Positions 10,646 to 22,560 of a stretch of DNA of 64,000 bases are shown in pieces (positions within the stretch are counted from its first letter, which is position 1; each line of letters opens with the position of its first letter). The notes under the pieces are model-generated. The model made no database searches and was not told the DNA's origin. It saw nothing but the letters and a program-made list of their open reading frames with translations. The stretch is from Pomphorhynchus laevis (Eukaryota; Acanthocephala; Palaeacanthocephala; Echinorhynchida; Pomphorhynchidae). Location of the stretch: the NCBI GenBank assembly GCA_012934845.2, contig WNNJ02002675.1, positions 19,762 to 83,761 of the forward strand, written 5' to 3'. The position numbers were made by a program, and so were the translations under genes.

Positions 10646-11512
10646 ATGCACGTGAAAAAAGCTAGTGGTCCGGATAATCTCTGTGTGGAGCAACTCCGAG
10701 CTACATTCCACTTATTTGGCGGCTATTGGACCTATATGTTCAACTCTCTACTCTATGGATCCTGTTTGTCTTTCTCTTGGAAAGAGGGGATAGTGAAAGT
10801 CCTATATAATGGCACCGGTTCTTTGGAATCTCCAGACTCTTATCGCGGGATTTTCCTTTTAAACTACGTTTATAAATTATTGTCGTTTGTATTAACTTCT
10901 CGACTAGCTAAGCACTGTTCTTCGTTATTGCCTGAAGAACAATTTGGATTTCGGCAGGGCCGCTCGACTTGTGATGCTATCAATCTAGTGCGTTCTTCTG
11001 TAGTCAACTGTATTTCTAATAAAAATTCATTATATGCCATCTTTTTTGATTCTAGTAGAGCATTTGACTCAGTCAATCGAAATATCCTTCTTTCCAAGCT
11101 GCATAATAATTGTAATTTTCGTGGGCGCTTTCTTCGCCTACTAGATGAGATTCTATTACCTAACCGAGTTAAGGTATTCGATAATTTAGCATACTCTGAC
11201 TTCTTCACAGTTAATCATGGCGTATTGCAGGGTGACCCAATCAGTCCTCTATTATTTTCAATCTTCGTTTTTGATTTACCATCGCTTATACGGTCTTTTG
11301 CAAACGAGGTTGAGTTGGCACTATATGCTGACGATCTTGTGATCCTGACAAGAAACGTAGGCACGGCTCAAAAGGCACTCGATGGCTTGACTGTATTTTG
11401 TAGTAGGAATGAACTAGACATCAACATTTCAAAATCAAAGGTAGTGAAGTTCCGCGGTGGTGGTCATTTATCCAAGCATGACTCGCTTTTTATAAAGTCT
11501 CAGACACTATAG
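10646..11512 (+). pseudogene. LINE reverse transcriptase (family D copy 1)
   Basis: 288-codon open frame with KKASGPDNL, DSYRGIFLLNYVYKLL, LLPEEQFGFRQGRST, FFDSSRAFDSVNR (motif A), GVLQGDPISPLLF (motif B) and LYADDLVIL (motif C). It ends at a TAG at 11,510, just before the thumb, where sequence corresponding to YKYLGVLLTSRWSF continues. All RT palm motifs look intact. Confidence 0.85.
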
Positions 11513-11514
11513 TT

Positions 11515-12189
11515 CTGTACTAATTATAAGTATCTTGGCGTTCTATTAACGTCTAGATGGTCTTTTACCGCGCATCTTGAGGCTAAATCTTCAAAGATTG
11601 CAATTAAAACTGATTCATATCCTCAACTGAAGAAGCTGTTGTTTGATAAAGAGTTGAGATATTTCGAGTTAATGCTTCAACCAATTATTCATTACGGGCT
11701 GGCAACATTCTGGGAGGACCTCACTGAGTTAAATTTTAGACAGATTGATAGGTGTCAAGCCCGATTTTTGAAACATATAGTTGAAGTATCCAATAAATGT
11801 AGTACGACAGCGATCACACGGCAAAAATATAGCCGCTTGGTGTCCGACTATGTAGTAGTCTTAGATGTGTTCAAACGTCTAGTTATCTTCAACATTTGGT
11901 AGCTCTTGAGACTAAATTCTTAAACGTTGATCATGATTTAGCCAATTCTCCTGTGTACCTGCAAAACAGTTGGAGATCACCGTCAAATGTGAAATGTCCA
12001 TTGATATGGAGGTTATCTATTCATGGTTTTCATGATAACTACTGTCGCCGACTTCTCGCTTGTCATCGCCGTGATTCTTCTTGTATATGCCGCTTCTGTG
12101 CTTCTTCCTGTGATGCCTTGCTCCATGCTCTAGCCTGCCCTCACCTCAGCCTTATGTCACTTCAAGAGATTAATGATCTTCGTCATTGA
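11515..12189 (+). pseudogene. LINE C-terminal region with Cys/His motif (family D copy 1)
   Basis: Two frames cover the post-RT region. It ends CICRFCASSCDALLHALACPHL, a C-x2-C-x7-8-H-x4-C knuckle common at the C-terminus of AP-type LINE ORF2. The homologous C-terminus at 63.6-63.76 kb reads CGDRCESLSHVFECPV. Confidence 0.6.
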
Positions 12190-12272
12190 TTAACAAACGA
12201 CGCATGAAGAAGACAATCTGTATACTTCAAATTTTGTTGATTCTGACTAATTTCTTATTTTGAAATTATTTG

Positions 12273-12294
12273 CCCAGCCGAAAGGCGGAACGGG
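12273..12294 (+). other. 3'-terminal LINE hairpin with GAAA tetraloop
   Basis: CCC-A-GCC-GAAA-GGC-GGAAC-GGG: an inner 3-bp stem capped by a GNRA loop, a 5-nt 3'-side bulge and an outer 3-bp stem, directly followed by AAATAAA. The counterpart at 63,868-63,892 has different bases but the same pairing plan (see findings). Confidence 0.6.
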
Positions 12295-12318
12295 AAATAA
12301 AACTGTATTTATATTAAT

Positions 12319-12912
12319 ATTATTATATTAATATTTTTATAATTATTATTATCCACACAAATTAGTGTAAAAACATGTAAATGGCTACTCGCAAATTGGT
12401 ACATTTAAAGTAAAAGAAATTATTCGTAATGGGTTCAAATATTAAATTAATATAATATTAATATTATATTAATATTATATTTAATATAATATTATTTAAT
12501 ACAATATTTATAGATTTGTATATTTTTATATTTTTATTAGTATACAACAGCCGATGAGCGGTGACTCGTTTGGCTGAATCTCAATGTAAAAAAAGTACAA
12601 TGTTAATATTATATTAATATTATTATATTAATATTTTTATAATTATTATCCACACAAATTAATGTAAAAACATGTAAATGGTTACCCGCAAATTGGTCCA
12701 TTTAAAATAAAAAAGTTTTTCGTAATGGGTTCAAATATTATATTAATGTTATATTAATATAATATTAATATTATATTAATATTATATTTAATATAATATT
12801 ATTTAATACAATATTTATAGATTTGTATATTTTTATATTTTATTATTAGTATACAACAGCCGATGAGCGGTGACTCGTTTGGCTGAATCTCAATGTAAAA
12901 AAAGTACAATGT
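12319..12912 (+). repeat. Two tandem copies of a ~290-bp AT-rich unit
   Basis: Both units carry the series CCACACAAATTA, AAACATGTAAATGG, GGTTCAAATATTA, then ACAACAGCCGATGAGCGG and TGACTCGTTTGGCTGAAT. The first spans about 12,319-12,604 and the second about 12,615-12,912. They differ by scattered substitutions and by the length of the TAATATTA tract. The origin of the unit is unknown; it follows the tail of the family D LINE. Confidence 0.75.
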
Positions 12913-12939
12913 CAGTAAAACAAAAAAATCCAAATCAGG

Positions 12940-13480
12940 TTCGACTTCCTATGAGAGCGATACACTGTTCAACGCACGCCGAAATTCTCGGGTGTTCCGG
13001 CATTCAATTGCAGATGACGGGAGTCTGTGCCAACTGTTTATTACTCGATCTCTGATATCCTGATAGTGTCGATGAACTTTTTTACGATGTTTGAGCGTTA
13101 GTCGATGTCCATGTAATTGCTCGGAGTTGCGTAGGCAAAACATGAAGTCGAGGGGATGAGTGGGCGATAAAATTGCCTCCATACCAGCATAAGATCAGCT
13201 TTTACCAAACTTTTACTAACTGTTGCAAAACCTAGGATGTCTAACTTCTGGTCAAACGGCAGGTCTTTGACAGCGGGAACAAGACGAGTAGCCGACCGAA
13301 GCAGTGATTCGTAAGCCACAATGCTCTTGCGCAGATGTGGATACGCTGCGAGAGATGCGTATAGCATGCGAGGTTCGATAAGGGCCTTGTATATTATTCT
13401 AAAGCTACATACCTCTATTGATCCAAAAGATTGTCTAATGATGTCAATAGTACGACGTCAATTGGCCGAAACTTTATTTA
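12940..13480 (-). mobile_element. CR1-like LINE, C-terminal ORF2 fragment
   Basis: Minus-strand frames at 13,367-13,098 (SATRLVPAVKDLPFDQKLDI) and 13,182-12,949 (HGHRLTLKHRK ... VINSWHRLPSSAIECRNTREFRRAL) together give the typical CR1/Jockey C-terminus. That pattern is RATRLVP, then RGH-type strand, then NxWNxLP and a helix. One frame change joins the two parts. The 5' part of the element is absent. Confidence 0.7.
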
Positions 13481-13711
13481 CGTGAGCGCTCATATCGAGC
13501 GTATTAAGCGTGATCCCCCTAAATCATCGATTTTATCTGTAGAATCAATCGACATGTTTCCAATTTTATAAGAGCAACGAATGTCTAGGGAGCCGATCTT
13601 CATGTCTACATTTAGTCGTATTTATCATCAGCCCATTGGATATACACCATTTATTTATGGAATTCAGGTCTTTTTAAAAAGCGCTAACATCAGAATCATC
13701 AATGATTCACA

Positions 13712-14445
13712 AAAAGATTTATTTTAACGTGGCAAATGCGTGCCAGCGCACACTTACATGACCACAACAAAACAAAAATGTAAATCATGTGTCAAGAAGG
13801 TGTGAACGGAGGAGGTGTTTGAATGTGATAAAGGAGGGGGCGCGTCGGACGTCGAGAGGGAGTTGATTCCAGGCGAGTGAAGCGGCGACTTGGATGGCTC
13901 GGAGACCGTAGTTGTTGGAGTAATTGGGAACGGGGAGTAAGTGGGAATTACGTGAACGCAGCGATAGCGAGGTGGGGCGAGTGTCGTCTAAAAAAGGAAG
14001 GTTGATTAACGTTGGGGAGCCGACAGCGATGAGACGAAAAGTTACGAGAAGAAGGCGGAGTTTGATGCGGATGTGGATGGTGGGCCAGGAGAGTTGGGCA
14101 AGATATGTGGATATGTGTTAAAGCGACAGAGACGAAAGAGCACTCGAACGGCGGAGTTGATTATGCGTTGTAGGGGTAGGATTATGGATTTTGGAGAATT
14201 GGCGAAAAAGCTAAGGCAGTAATCAATTTTAGGGAAAAGAAGCGATGAAAGAAGTGACATACAAGAACGGAAGTCGATAAGGGAGCGGATACGGCGGATG
14301 TCACTGAGAATTAATTTAGACGAGCGGACCTTGTCACGGACAAAGGGTTTAAGGTAAAGGTGATCATCGAAATGGTAGCCTTAGAAATTGAGATTATTGA
14401 CTATGGGGATGATCGATGAGGCAAAATATACAGTGGGAGGAGGAG
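13712..14445 (-). mobile_element. L2-type LINE 3' fragment (copy B)
   Basis: Strongly similar to 300-1035 (copy A): the same 3' end, the same RT thumb (MSLLSSLLFPKIDYCLS, FANSPKSIILPLQRIINSAVRVLF). It contains a few frameshifts. It stops at about 14,440, where an I-type LINE begins. The 3' hairpin (13,738-13,753) is GTGTGC-GCTG-GCACGC with one G.U pair. Confidence 0.85.
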
Positions 14446-14449
14446 AGCG

Positions 14450-16513
14450 CAGAGAGTGCTAATCTCTTAAATTTCTGCTTTGTTGCAGGGGTGCCATGAA
14501 AGACAACCACCTGCGAATTGGCGGAGTTTAAAATAAGGTTGGATATGGGTAACTGGTCTTTTAATCTTTAAAAGAAACGGCTGATGTCAAAGACTACGTC
14601 TTTACACCTGCGTCCTGTGAACAGGGCTGTGGTGTCGTCAGCGTACACCACAAGACGTTGTTCGCGTTTAAATATTTTGAATAGATTAATGGAGGCAGCA
14701 AGATATAAGATAATAGAAAGTGTGGATCCTTAAGGTACACCAGTAATAGGGTAGAACTGACGCGCATCAGGGTCGTCCTCATAGCAAAATCGCTTGGTAT
14801 ACAGAAGGATCTCCACCCTGTTAACAATTCTCGCAGGCAACCCGAGAAACCTGAGAGAAGATATCACAAAGGGAATGGATATGCGGATAAATGCAGCAGA
14901 AAAGTCAAGGAAAACAGTTACAACTAGACGATGGCTATTATCCCGGCAAAACTGATCCACCTCACCAACTGCTGAATGGACCGAGCGACCTTTGACGAAC
15001 CCATGGAAGCCTGGAGGGATCAAATTACGCCTACTTAAATGTTTGCGGATTTTATGCGCAAGCGCTTTTTCGTAAATCGACACGATAGCATTTTGAATCG
15101 AAATGGGTCGCAGATCTTTAGGGCATTAACAGGAATTTTTCTTAGGAATAAAAACACGCTTACTAATATTGATGCCTGCTACATCGGATGGGGCGGCTAA
15201 AAGCATTGTGACGGCCACCTCTCTCCTCTGGTCAGTTGTCAAAAGCTGACAGACCCTAGAAGTAAGTGGAGCGACGGATTTGGAGGTGCCGGGAGTGGAC
15301 CCCAGGAGTTAAGGATATCCGTAACAGATAGATCCAACTCCTGAAGTTACACCAAGGTGGGATTGGTTGAGGAGATTGAGTGTCTCCATAGTTGTGTAGG
15401 GCTAGTGACTCCTCCAAAACTTTATCAAAGCCTACATTTCCTATCCAACCCAATGCTCTATCCTTCCAGCAAACCAACTTCTCTTTCTTGAAAATCTTAT
15501 GAAAGGAAGACTGAGAAGGGTTAAGACGAGCAACACTCGCCCTATCCCTACTCAGCTGAAACCTATATATAGTGTTCCGGTATTCATTCGAGAGAGCCTG
15601 TTTTGCGGAAACAGAGAGATTATGGAGGTTAAGCAGTTTCGCTAGGACCTTGAGTTTTGTTGGAGTGGGATTGTATATAAGACCTTTATAGGTAGTCGAT
15701 AAAATCGCGGTAGCTTGCGAAAAGAGGTAGGTATTAAATTCGGTCAGACTCTCATTTCCTATTATGGGAAAGAGTTGGATAGCCGCTTGAAAGAAGGCCA
15801 CTCTGATCGGATCAAAGTGAAACCTTCTTCAAAGCAACATATCTTCCTTTATTCTCCAACGAATTAGGTCATGAGAGGTGGACAATTGCTGGCGCGACTT
15901 CTCCGTGCAGAGGGGTTTTAACAATCACCTTGAGTGAAGCAGTAAAATGTCGGATAGAATTTGTTGATGTGCAATGAAAGGTAGGGGAGGGGGTTTGTGA
16001 ATAAGATAACCGTTCCTAGCTCTGCGAGGTGCTGCGTTGTTCCAACGACCAGTTCTGTTGTTGAAATCCCCAAGTATCATGTCATAACCGCTGTCAATAA
16101 TACTATCCAGGAGGTCACGGTTCTTGTGAATTTCCCCTGGACGGATGTAGACATTGGCTTGACTGAGGCGTTTATCGTTCTTACTGAGTGAAATTACTAA
16201 ACAGGACATGGCTTGACATGAATAGTTTAATAGGAGGGATGATCTTAACGAGCACTTAACTAAGGTCAAGAGTCCTTGAGATGAAAAGGAGTTAAGGGGG
16301 GGTTATGTACGGAGTATAGTGGGAACAAATGTTCTTTGGCATAAATCGAGTAATGTCTTGGGGGAGACGGATAGACCGCGTCTCCTGAAGGACTATAACG
16401 TCATCATCTCTACCAGATATAAGTCTAAGGGCAGAAGCACCTCCCGAATTCCACTGAAGGATATTTAATGAAAAAGATTTACGAGTACTCTGACAACTTG
16501 TTGATAAAATCAC
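14450..16513 (-). mobile_element. I-type LINE, broken copy
   Basis: Sense order on the minus strand is endonuclease (16,513-15,925), linker (15,801-15,256) and RT (15,083-14,470). The endonuclease starts SLNILQWNSGGASALRLISG and DVIVLQETR, the hallmark of the I/Jockey branch, and later has MILGDFNNRTGRW. RT words are YEKALAHKIRKHL, GFHGFVKGRSVHSA, VFLDFSAAF and YADDTTALF. Stops and frame changes separate the parts. No RNase H was recognised. A related fragment lies at 39.56-40.27 kb. Confidence 0.75.
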
Positions 16514-16517
16514 TAGC

Positions 16518-16578
16518 CTACCCGATAACTTTCTTTAAAGTTGTTTATCAACAACTTTAAAGAAAGTTATTGGGTAGC
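16518..16578. repeat. Near-perfect palindrome, 28-bp arms
   Basis: CTACCCGATAACTTTC... and its reverse complement ...GAAAGTTATTGGGTAG flank a 4-nt centre (TATC), with one mismatch pair. It abuts the 5' side of the I-type LINE. It could be a tiny foldback element or an inverted duplication at an insertion junction. Confidence 0.8.
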
Positions 16579-16699
16579 TGCGAAGCTCAGGATAGGCTAG
16601 ATTATGACGTTAAGATTCTCCGGACAAAATAATTGACAGTGAAAACTTCTGTTGCAAACTTCTGTTAAGAAAATTTTTCGTGTGGGTAAAATAATGCCT

Positions 16700-19020
16700 G
16701 AGAGACCTAGGTTGTTGAAAGTTGTTCTCATTTCTAGGGAACATGTCAACTTTTCATAATCATAGGTTTCGGTTACTCGGTCTTCTTCCCATATATTCCA
16801 AAATTTATCCCCCGAGGAACGCCTAAGGAGAAGGGATGCCTTTATAGAATTTCACAAATTACTGAAGAATGGCGAATCTAATCTCTTTGTGATACATAGA
16901 TTGTTGCTCGGATGGGTTTCGCTCAGGTGATCTTGCTAAATTTAGTGCTATTAATTCTATTTCTCAGATTTCCTATGATAGCAACATATATTTTGGTTTC
17001 TCAAATGTTCGCAGTCTTGTGGCCCAATATACCCAGCTAAAATTAGTTGTCTTGAAAAATGAGTATGGTGTCTTCTGCATTTATGAATCTTGGTTGCATC
17101 CGAATATATCCGACGACGTTGTTTCAAATTTCCAACTACTATTTGCTACGATTGGTTCGTCAATCTGGTAGATGAGGAGGTGGTGTAACAGCGTACATTC
17201 ATAGTAGCATCAGTGCCTGACATACTTTTTCGGATTCCATTAACTCTTCTTTTGAAATCTTTTCGTTCTGCATTGTACGAGATTGGGTCAAAATTTATGA
17301 CTGTATATAGTATCGTTTCCCTTCAGCTCTCTTTGATTTGAACTTGCTGATGCCGTATCTATGTCGCTTATGCTCCTTTACTCGATTTATATTGGTCGGT
17401 GACTTTAATTTTCCAAACATTGATTTGGAAGGTCAGAGTTTGCTGTCATGCCTTTGATAGATTTTAAACAGTTCGTTTGGTAGGAGGTTCTTGTTCCTTT
17501 CGCGACAGTGCGATAGATATTGAAGTAGATGATATTTACAGTGAATTGTTGGCGTTGAGGCAATTAGGCTCTCCGAGCCCTGATTACATTGCACCTTTTT
17601 TGGTTGGTGATTTTGCTCCTTCTTTCTGTCAGCATCTAACATCTGTTTTTTGACAAATGTTTCAACATTCTTGAATTCCTGACATTTTGACGCCTGCTAT
17701 TGTACCCCCAATTCCTAAGAAGCATATACCTGTTAGTTCGTCAGATTTTCGCCCTATTAGCCTTATTTGTGTGTTTTCGAAAATTCTCGAAAAACTAGTC
17801 TCGAAGCAAATTCGACTTCATCTTAAGAAAAGCAGAATTCTCTCGGTCTCACAACACGGATTTATACCGGGCCGTCTTTGTTTAACTAATTTAATAACAG
17901 CTCGTGAATGAGGGATGGGCACCTTGAGTTATAGTCTAAGTCTTCGACCGTGTCCCTCATGACGGTATCTTCTCATTGCTTTCTCACTATGGTTTCCATT
18001 TTCATATCATTTAGTGGACTAAGAATTTCTTATATTTGCGGTCATTCCAAGTAAGAGTTGATGGTGTTCTTTCAAAGAGCTCTAAGGTATATTCCGGAGT
18101 ACCTTAAAGATCTGTTATAGGCCCAATTATTTTTGTCGTATTTCTTAATGACCTGCTCCTTAGTTTAACGAACCCTGTTTTAGCATATGCTGATGGTTTA
18201 AAAATCTGGACTGTTGTTTGTGCTCCTACCAATGGTCAGTCACTACAGGACGACCTAGACTTCCTGACTGAATGGTGTGAAGCCACGATACTCCTGTTAA
18301 AAGTTGATAAATGTGTTTTGGTGATAATGAGGAAGACTACCTCGTCGTTCCAGTATCGCATTGGTAGTGCTTTATTAAATGAAGTTTAACGTCATAAGGA
18401 CTTAGGTGTAATAATTCATCGCTCTCTTAAGACACGATCGAATAGTGAGCATGCAAGGATAAAAGCAACTAGGGCATTGTACTACATCAAAAATACATTT
18501 CTCAGACTGTCATCTCCAATTCTTAGTATCTTGTTTTCTTCACTAGTCCGCCCTTATCTGGAGTACTGCATCACAGAAGCTTTCCTACCACTAAGCGAGA
18601 ATTGATCGACTATGAGTAGGTACTGAAGAGAGATTTATGAATACGCTTTAGAGCTGGAACGTCCTACCGCATGCGGCTGCGTGCGCTAGGGATAAGCTCG
18701 ATTCGTTACAGATTTATCTTACTAGACTTGTTCTGCCTTTGGACGATTGTTAACAAACTTGATGGCTTCCCCGCTAAAATCCTTTGGATTAAGAAGTTCG
18801 ACATTACGCTATCACTCGGAAGCGCTGAATATGAGGCACCATTCTCAATTGCCCGCCAACTTGCGACTGTCACATCGCACGCTCAACTTGTAGAATATGC
18901 TGCTGAGGAAGTCGTCGCTGCGTCTTCGATGAAGCACTTCAAGCGACCGTGCATAGCATGGATGGAGAATCGACACTCGCACTTCAGCGGATATCTTGAA
19001 TCCTGCTATTTCAAATGATC
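16700..19020 (+). mobile_element. CR1-like LINE, heavily broken
   Basis: The endonuclease part at about 16,990-17,430 has FSNVRSLVAQ, a Y-ESWLHP motif where E is catalytic, and FILVGDFNFPNID. RT starts at 17,687: SSDFRPISLICVFSKILEKL, SVSQHGFIPGRLCLTNLI, then diverged palm blocks with a degraded YADG at 18,188. The thumb reads SSLVRPYLEY (about 18,540), and the C-terminus at 18,671-18,790 matches the fragment at 1-300/4254. There are many stops. It is old. Confidence 0.75.
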
Positions 19021-19231
19021 TTAATGCTAACAATTTACTGATTACCTTATTAATTTGTAAACTTTGTTTTTGATCAGGTAGAACAGCTTATCAGATAACG
19101 CCTTGTATGTAATAATATATTATTTATTATATAATGTAATAAATTTAATATATTTAAATATATATTTGGATTTATTGCATATATTTGGATTTATAAATAT
19201 ACAATCAAAAACTTACAATAAATACACAATA

Positions 19232-19548
19232 AATTATACAACGATTTACACAACGATCTTACAACGATCTACACAACGATCTTACAACGATCTGTGCAAC
19301 GATCTTACAACGATCTGTGCAACGATCTTAGTACGATCTGTGTAACGATCTTACAACGATCTATACAACGATCTTACAACGATCTGTGCAACGATCTTAC
19401 AACGATCTTACAACGATCTTACAACAATCTTACAACAATCTTACAACGATCTTACAACGATCTATACAACGATCTTACAACGATCTGTGCAACGATCTTA
19501 CAACGATCTGTGCAACGATCTTACAACGATCTATACAGCGATTTAAGA
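19232..19548 (+). repeat. Minisatellite of ACAACGATCTT / GTGCAACGATCT units
   Basis: About 27 tandem units of 11-12 nt built on CAACGATCT, alternating with TTA, GTG and ATA linkers, so a 23-nt higher-order period is common (TTACAACGATCTGTGCAACGATCT is split across two units). All three forward frames are free of stops for 80-89 codons, a product of the unit sequence rather than evidence of coding. Homogenised units suggest slippage or unequal exchange. Confidence 0.95.
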
Positions 19549-19549
19549 T

Positions 19550-19900
19550 CATACAAGAGATAAATATATACAAATACATATCAACTGATTACAAGAGATA
19601 TATTATACAATACACGAAACACAGTGTAGAGATCTAGTTCGTATCAGTCCCGAATACTCAATGCAGGAAAGAGAGATGCTAACAGAAACTAGGAGTGTGC
19701 TAAATCGCTTCATTTATAGGGGATAAGATAACCTCGTAATTCGGGATTTTCGAGTGATCCGGAGAAGGCCGTTTGTGCGTTGGCGTTCACTTATAGCGGG
19801 ATCAGTCTCATTAGCTTCGACTGTTTGATCCCGCGTGCAGCTACATGTTCTCGAGTTTCGACGGTTTGACGTGTTCTTCTCGTTAACTACACCAATATTC
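19550..19900. other. No gene recognised
   Basis: Unique-looking sequence between the minisatellite and the next LINE. Short open frames exist, but none has recognisable motifs. Confidence 0.4.
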
Positions 19901-19904
19901 TCAG

Positions 19905-21015
19905 CATAATCTCGAATATTGATAATGTTAGAGTTTGGACGCATTCTGAATATATAGAATTTTTAGCTGTTTTAGAGACGTGGTTACATGATGATATTCT
20001 TGATAGCGCAATATCAATTCCAGGTTATCATTTGGTAGATAAGTTATCATTTGATAGATGAAGAGTGGTGGATGAAAAGCTCTTGATGTCCACGATAGGG
20101 TCGTGATTAGCAACATAGTGAGATATTCAAATCAGGAAGGAACATGCGAGTGTCTTATAGTTTATTTAGTTATATCAGAATTAAGATTTGATTCTCTTAA
20201 ACCACATTTGCTGAGTTTATCTTCGTATCCTTTGATTTTGCTCCTGGGTGACTTCAATATCCCCCAAATAGACTGAAAAATAGTCATTCACTACCAATTC
20301 ATGGAATTGGGAAAGTACTGAGTGACTTTCTGTTACTCGAGATGCTACTAGTTCAACATATTAAAGAACCTACTTGTGTGACAGGGACGCCTTCTATACT
20401 CGATTTGGTCTTTACTAAGTGTTTGGGTAACATTTCAGGTGTTCGTTATGACGCACCAATTGGCAATAGCGATCACTGTGTACTCTCTATGCGACTGTCG
20501 CTCTTCAACAGGGCCTCACAAAACTCTAATTTTAAAAAGCGTTGTTGGGTAAGTGTTGATGCTAGTCAACTAGCTGAAAGCTTCCCAAAAGGTATCTGTG
20601 ATAGTCTTCGTATCCACTTCGGTTTGGAGGTTCCTGTAGTCTTTGATCTGCTACATGATGAATTGAAGCGAATTTCTGATCTCTTTGCTCCGCTACGTGC
20701 CTGCAAGTCCAAGCATGGACATCCTCCTTGGTTCGACAGAGAGCTTCTTGATGCTATAAGATCCCGCAACAAATTGTGGCGCGAATTTAGGCGTTCTCCT
20801 GCTTCAAAACGTGCCTACATCGACTCTCGGAACTTATGCAATCGGCTAAAATTTCAGAAACGCTATTCGTACGAAGATAGTATCGCCAGTGATGCATCTT
20901 TGAATCCTAGGAGGTCTTGGTCTTATGTAAGAAACAACAGAACACTTGTCGCCACAATTAGTATCAATAATCCAAAGACGGTCCAAACGAGCATTATTAC
21001 CTCCTGTACAATATA
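19905..21015 (+). mobile_element. CR1-like LINE, endonuclease to pre-RT linker
   Basis: Reads FLAVLETWLHDDILDSA (about 19,950, endonuclease Glu), LLLGDFNIPQID (about 20,240-20,275), then an open frame from 20,342 with GTPSILDLVFT, IGNSDHCVLSM and HPPWFDRELLDAIRSRNKLW. These are the GDFN, LDLV and SDH endonuclease blocks and the PPWF-type linker. It ends at about 21,010 before any RT motif. It may be another copy of the family at 16.7-19.0 kb. Confidence 0.75.
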
Positions 21016-21119
21016 AGGAGTATAGGAGAGCGAGATATGTGAAAGCCGATCATATAGATCAGCAAAGAAAGACGGAGAACTAGAGCCAATACGATACATT
21101 AGATACCAAACTCCTTTAA

Positions 21120-22030
21120 CGTCATGTAATGTTGATGACATCCTCATATATGCTTATGCACCCGCCCATTGCATACACGATATCGCAATTTCTGCCTCCA
21201 ACTTTCTTTCTTCTATCTACAAATGTCTCTCCCATCTTCCTCTGGTTCTAAACTCAGACATGTCTAAAATAATGTGGATTCTCCCCCAGTCAACCTAACA
21301 TATCCACTCCCCCTGTATCTTTTGCCTCATCAATCATCCCCGTAGTTCACAATCTCACTTATTTAGTAATCCATTTCGATTATCACCTTTCCCTTAAACC
21401 CTTCGTCCGTGACAAGGTCCGATCGTCTTACTTAATTCTCTGTGACATCCGGCGTAACCGATCCCTTATCGACTTCCGTTCCTCTATGTATCTTCTTTTA
21501 TCGCTTCTTTTCCCTAAAATCGATTACTGCCTCAGCCTTTTCGCAAATTCTCCAAAATCCATCATTCTACCCCTACAACGCATCATCATCTCCGCCGTTC
21601 GGGTGCTCCTACGTCTCCGTCACTTTGATGATACATCCACATATCTTGCCCAACTCTCCTGGCCCACTATCCACATCCGCATATAACTCCGCCTTCTTCT
21701 CGTAACTTTTTGTTTCATCGCTGTCGGCTCCTTATCGTTCATCAACCTTCCTTTCTTAGACGACACTAGCCCCACCTTGCTATAGATGCGCTCCCGTAAT
21801 TATCTCTTACTCTACGTTCCTAATTACTCCTACAACTACGGTATCTGATCGTTCCTCGTTGCCGCCCACTCGCCTGGAATCAGCTCCCACTCGACGTCTG
21901 CTGCGCTCCTTCCTTTATTACATCCAAATTCCCCCTCCCTACCCACCTCGTCGACACATGATTTAGATTTTTTTGTTGTGGTCATGTAAGCGGGCGCCGG
22001 CTCGCATTTGCCACGTAAAAATAAATCTTT
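21120..22030 (+). mobile_element. L2-type LINE 3' half (copy C)
   Basis: Begins inside RT just before motif C (DDILIYAYAPAH) and runs through the thumb (FPKIDYCLSLFANSPKSI) to the 3' end (GTGGTCATGTAAGCGGGCG ... CCACGTAAAAATAAATC). Several stops. The 3' hairpin 21,990-22,005 is GCGGGC-GCCG-GCTCGC. It is followed directly by copy D in the opposite orientation. Confidence 0.85.
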
Positions 22031-22560
22031 TTTTAAAAGAGCAGTAAAACAATGAAGAGGCAGACAAAGACGAGATATCGATGAGGCCACTATGATTACA
22101 GGATGATACACTGTCATATTATTGAGAACGTGACTTAAAAAACGTAAGCAACGAACCAATATGTCACTTCTATCAAGATGCCATGATTCAGTGAGGCAAA
22201 ACAGAGCCAAAGACTATTGGGAGAAGTGGTCAATTACTAAGTCGACTATATTTGCTATGGAGCAGATATTTAGGAGCCTGAAATGGAATAAAGATGTTAT
22301 CACATAAGAACATGAGGAGATGATTGGCTTTGATCGAATTTTGGGTAGGAATCGGATGTCACGAAAATTTCATCAATCTGAATGATTGCTAGGGACGATT
22401 CACCGTTACATTCAGATTTGAGTTTAGCAATGTCGGACGGGGACTGATCGGGTAACATTTTATAGTTAAAGGTAGGAGATAATGTGACTAGTGGAGAATA
22501 TGTCAATTGCTGAGTCGACTTTATTCGCTATTGAGCAGATGTTTATGAGGCATAGGCGTA
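22031..22560 (-). mobile_element. L2-type LINE ORF1/endonuclease fragment (copy D)
   Basis: Minus-strand frame LFCLTESWHLDRSDI (endonuclease, about 22,200-22,150) and, upstream in sense, LPDQSPSDIAKLKSECNGESSLAIIQID, matching the end of ORF1 in copies A and F. It lies tail to tail with copy C. It keeps only the junction between ORF1 and the endonuclease. Confidence 0.75.

Larger units (their letters stand above)
8600..12310 (+). mobile_element. AP-endonuclease LINE, family D copy 1
   Basis: Plus-strand LINE of about 3.7 kb with an ORF1 region (8634-9358), endonuclease region (9430-9925), RT (10,646-11,512) and a C-terminal Cys/His region (to 12,189). A short 3' UTR then ends in a GNRA-capped hairpin, AATAAA and a TATTAATATT tail. 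It is disrupted by several stops and frameshifts. A diverged relative lies at 61.77-63.91 kb. The RT (YRGIFLLNYVYKLLSF, LPEEQFGFRQGRST, KSKVVKFRGGG) belongs to a clade I cannot name with confidence. Confidence 0.82.

Noticed and set aside
19232-19548. CRISPR-like array of regularly spaced repeats
   Set aside because: Units are contiguous 11-12-mers without unique spacers, in a eukaryotic setting. It is a minisatellite.
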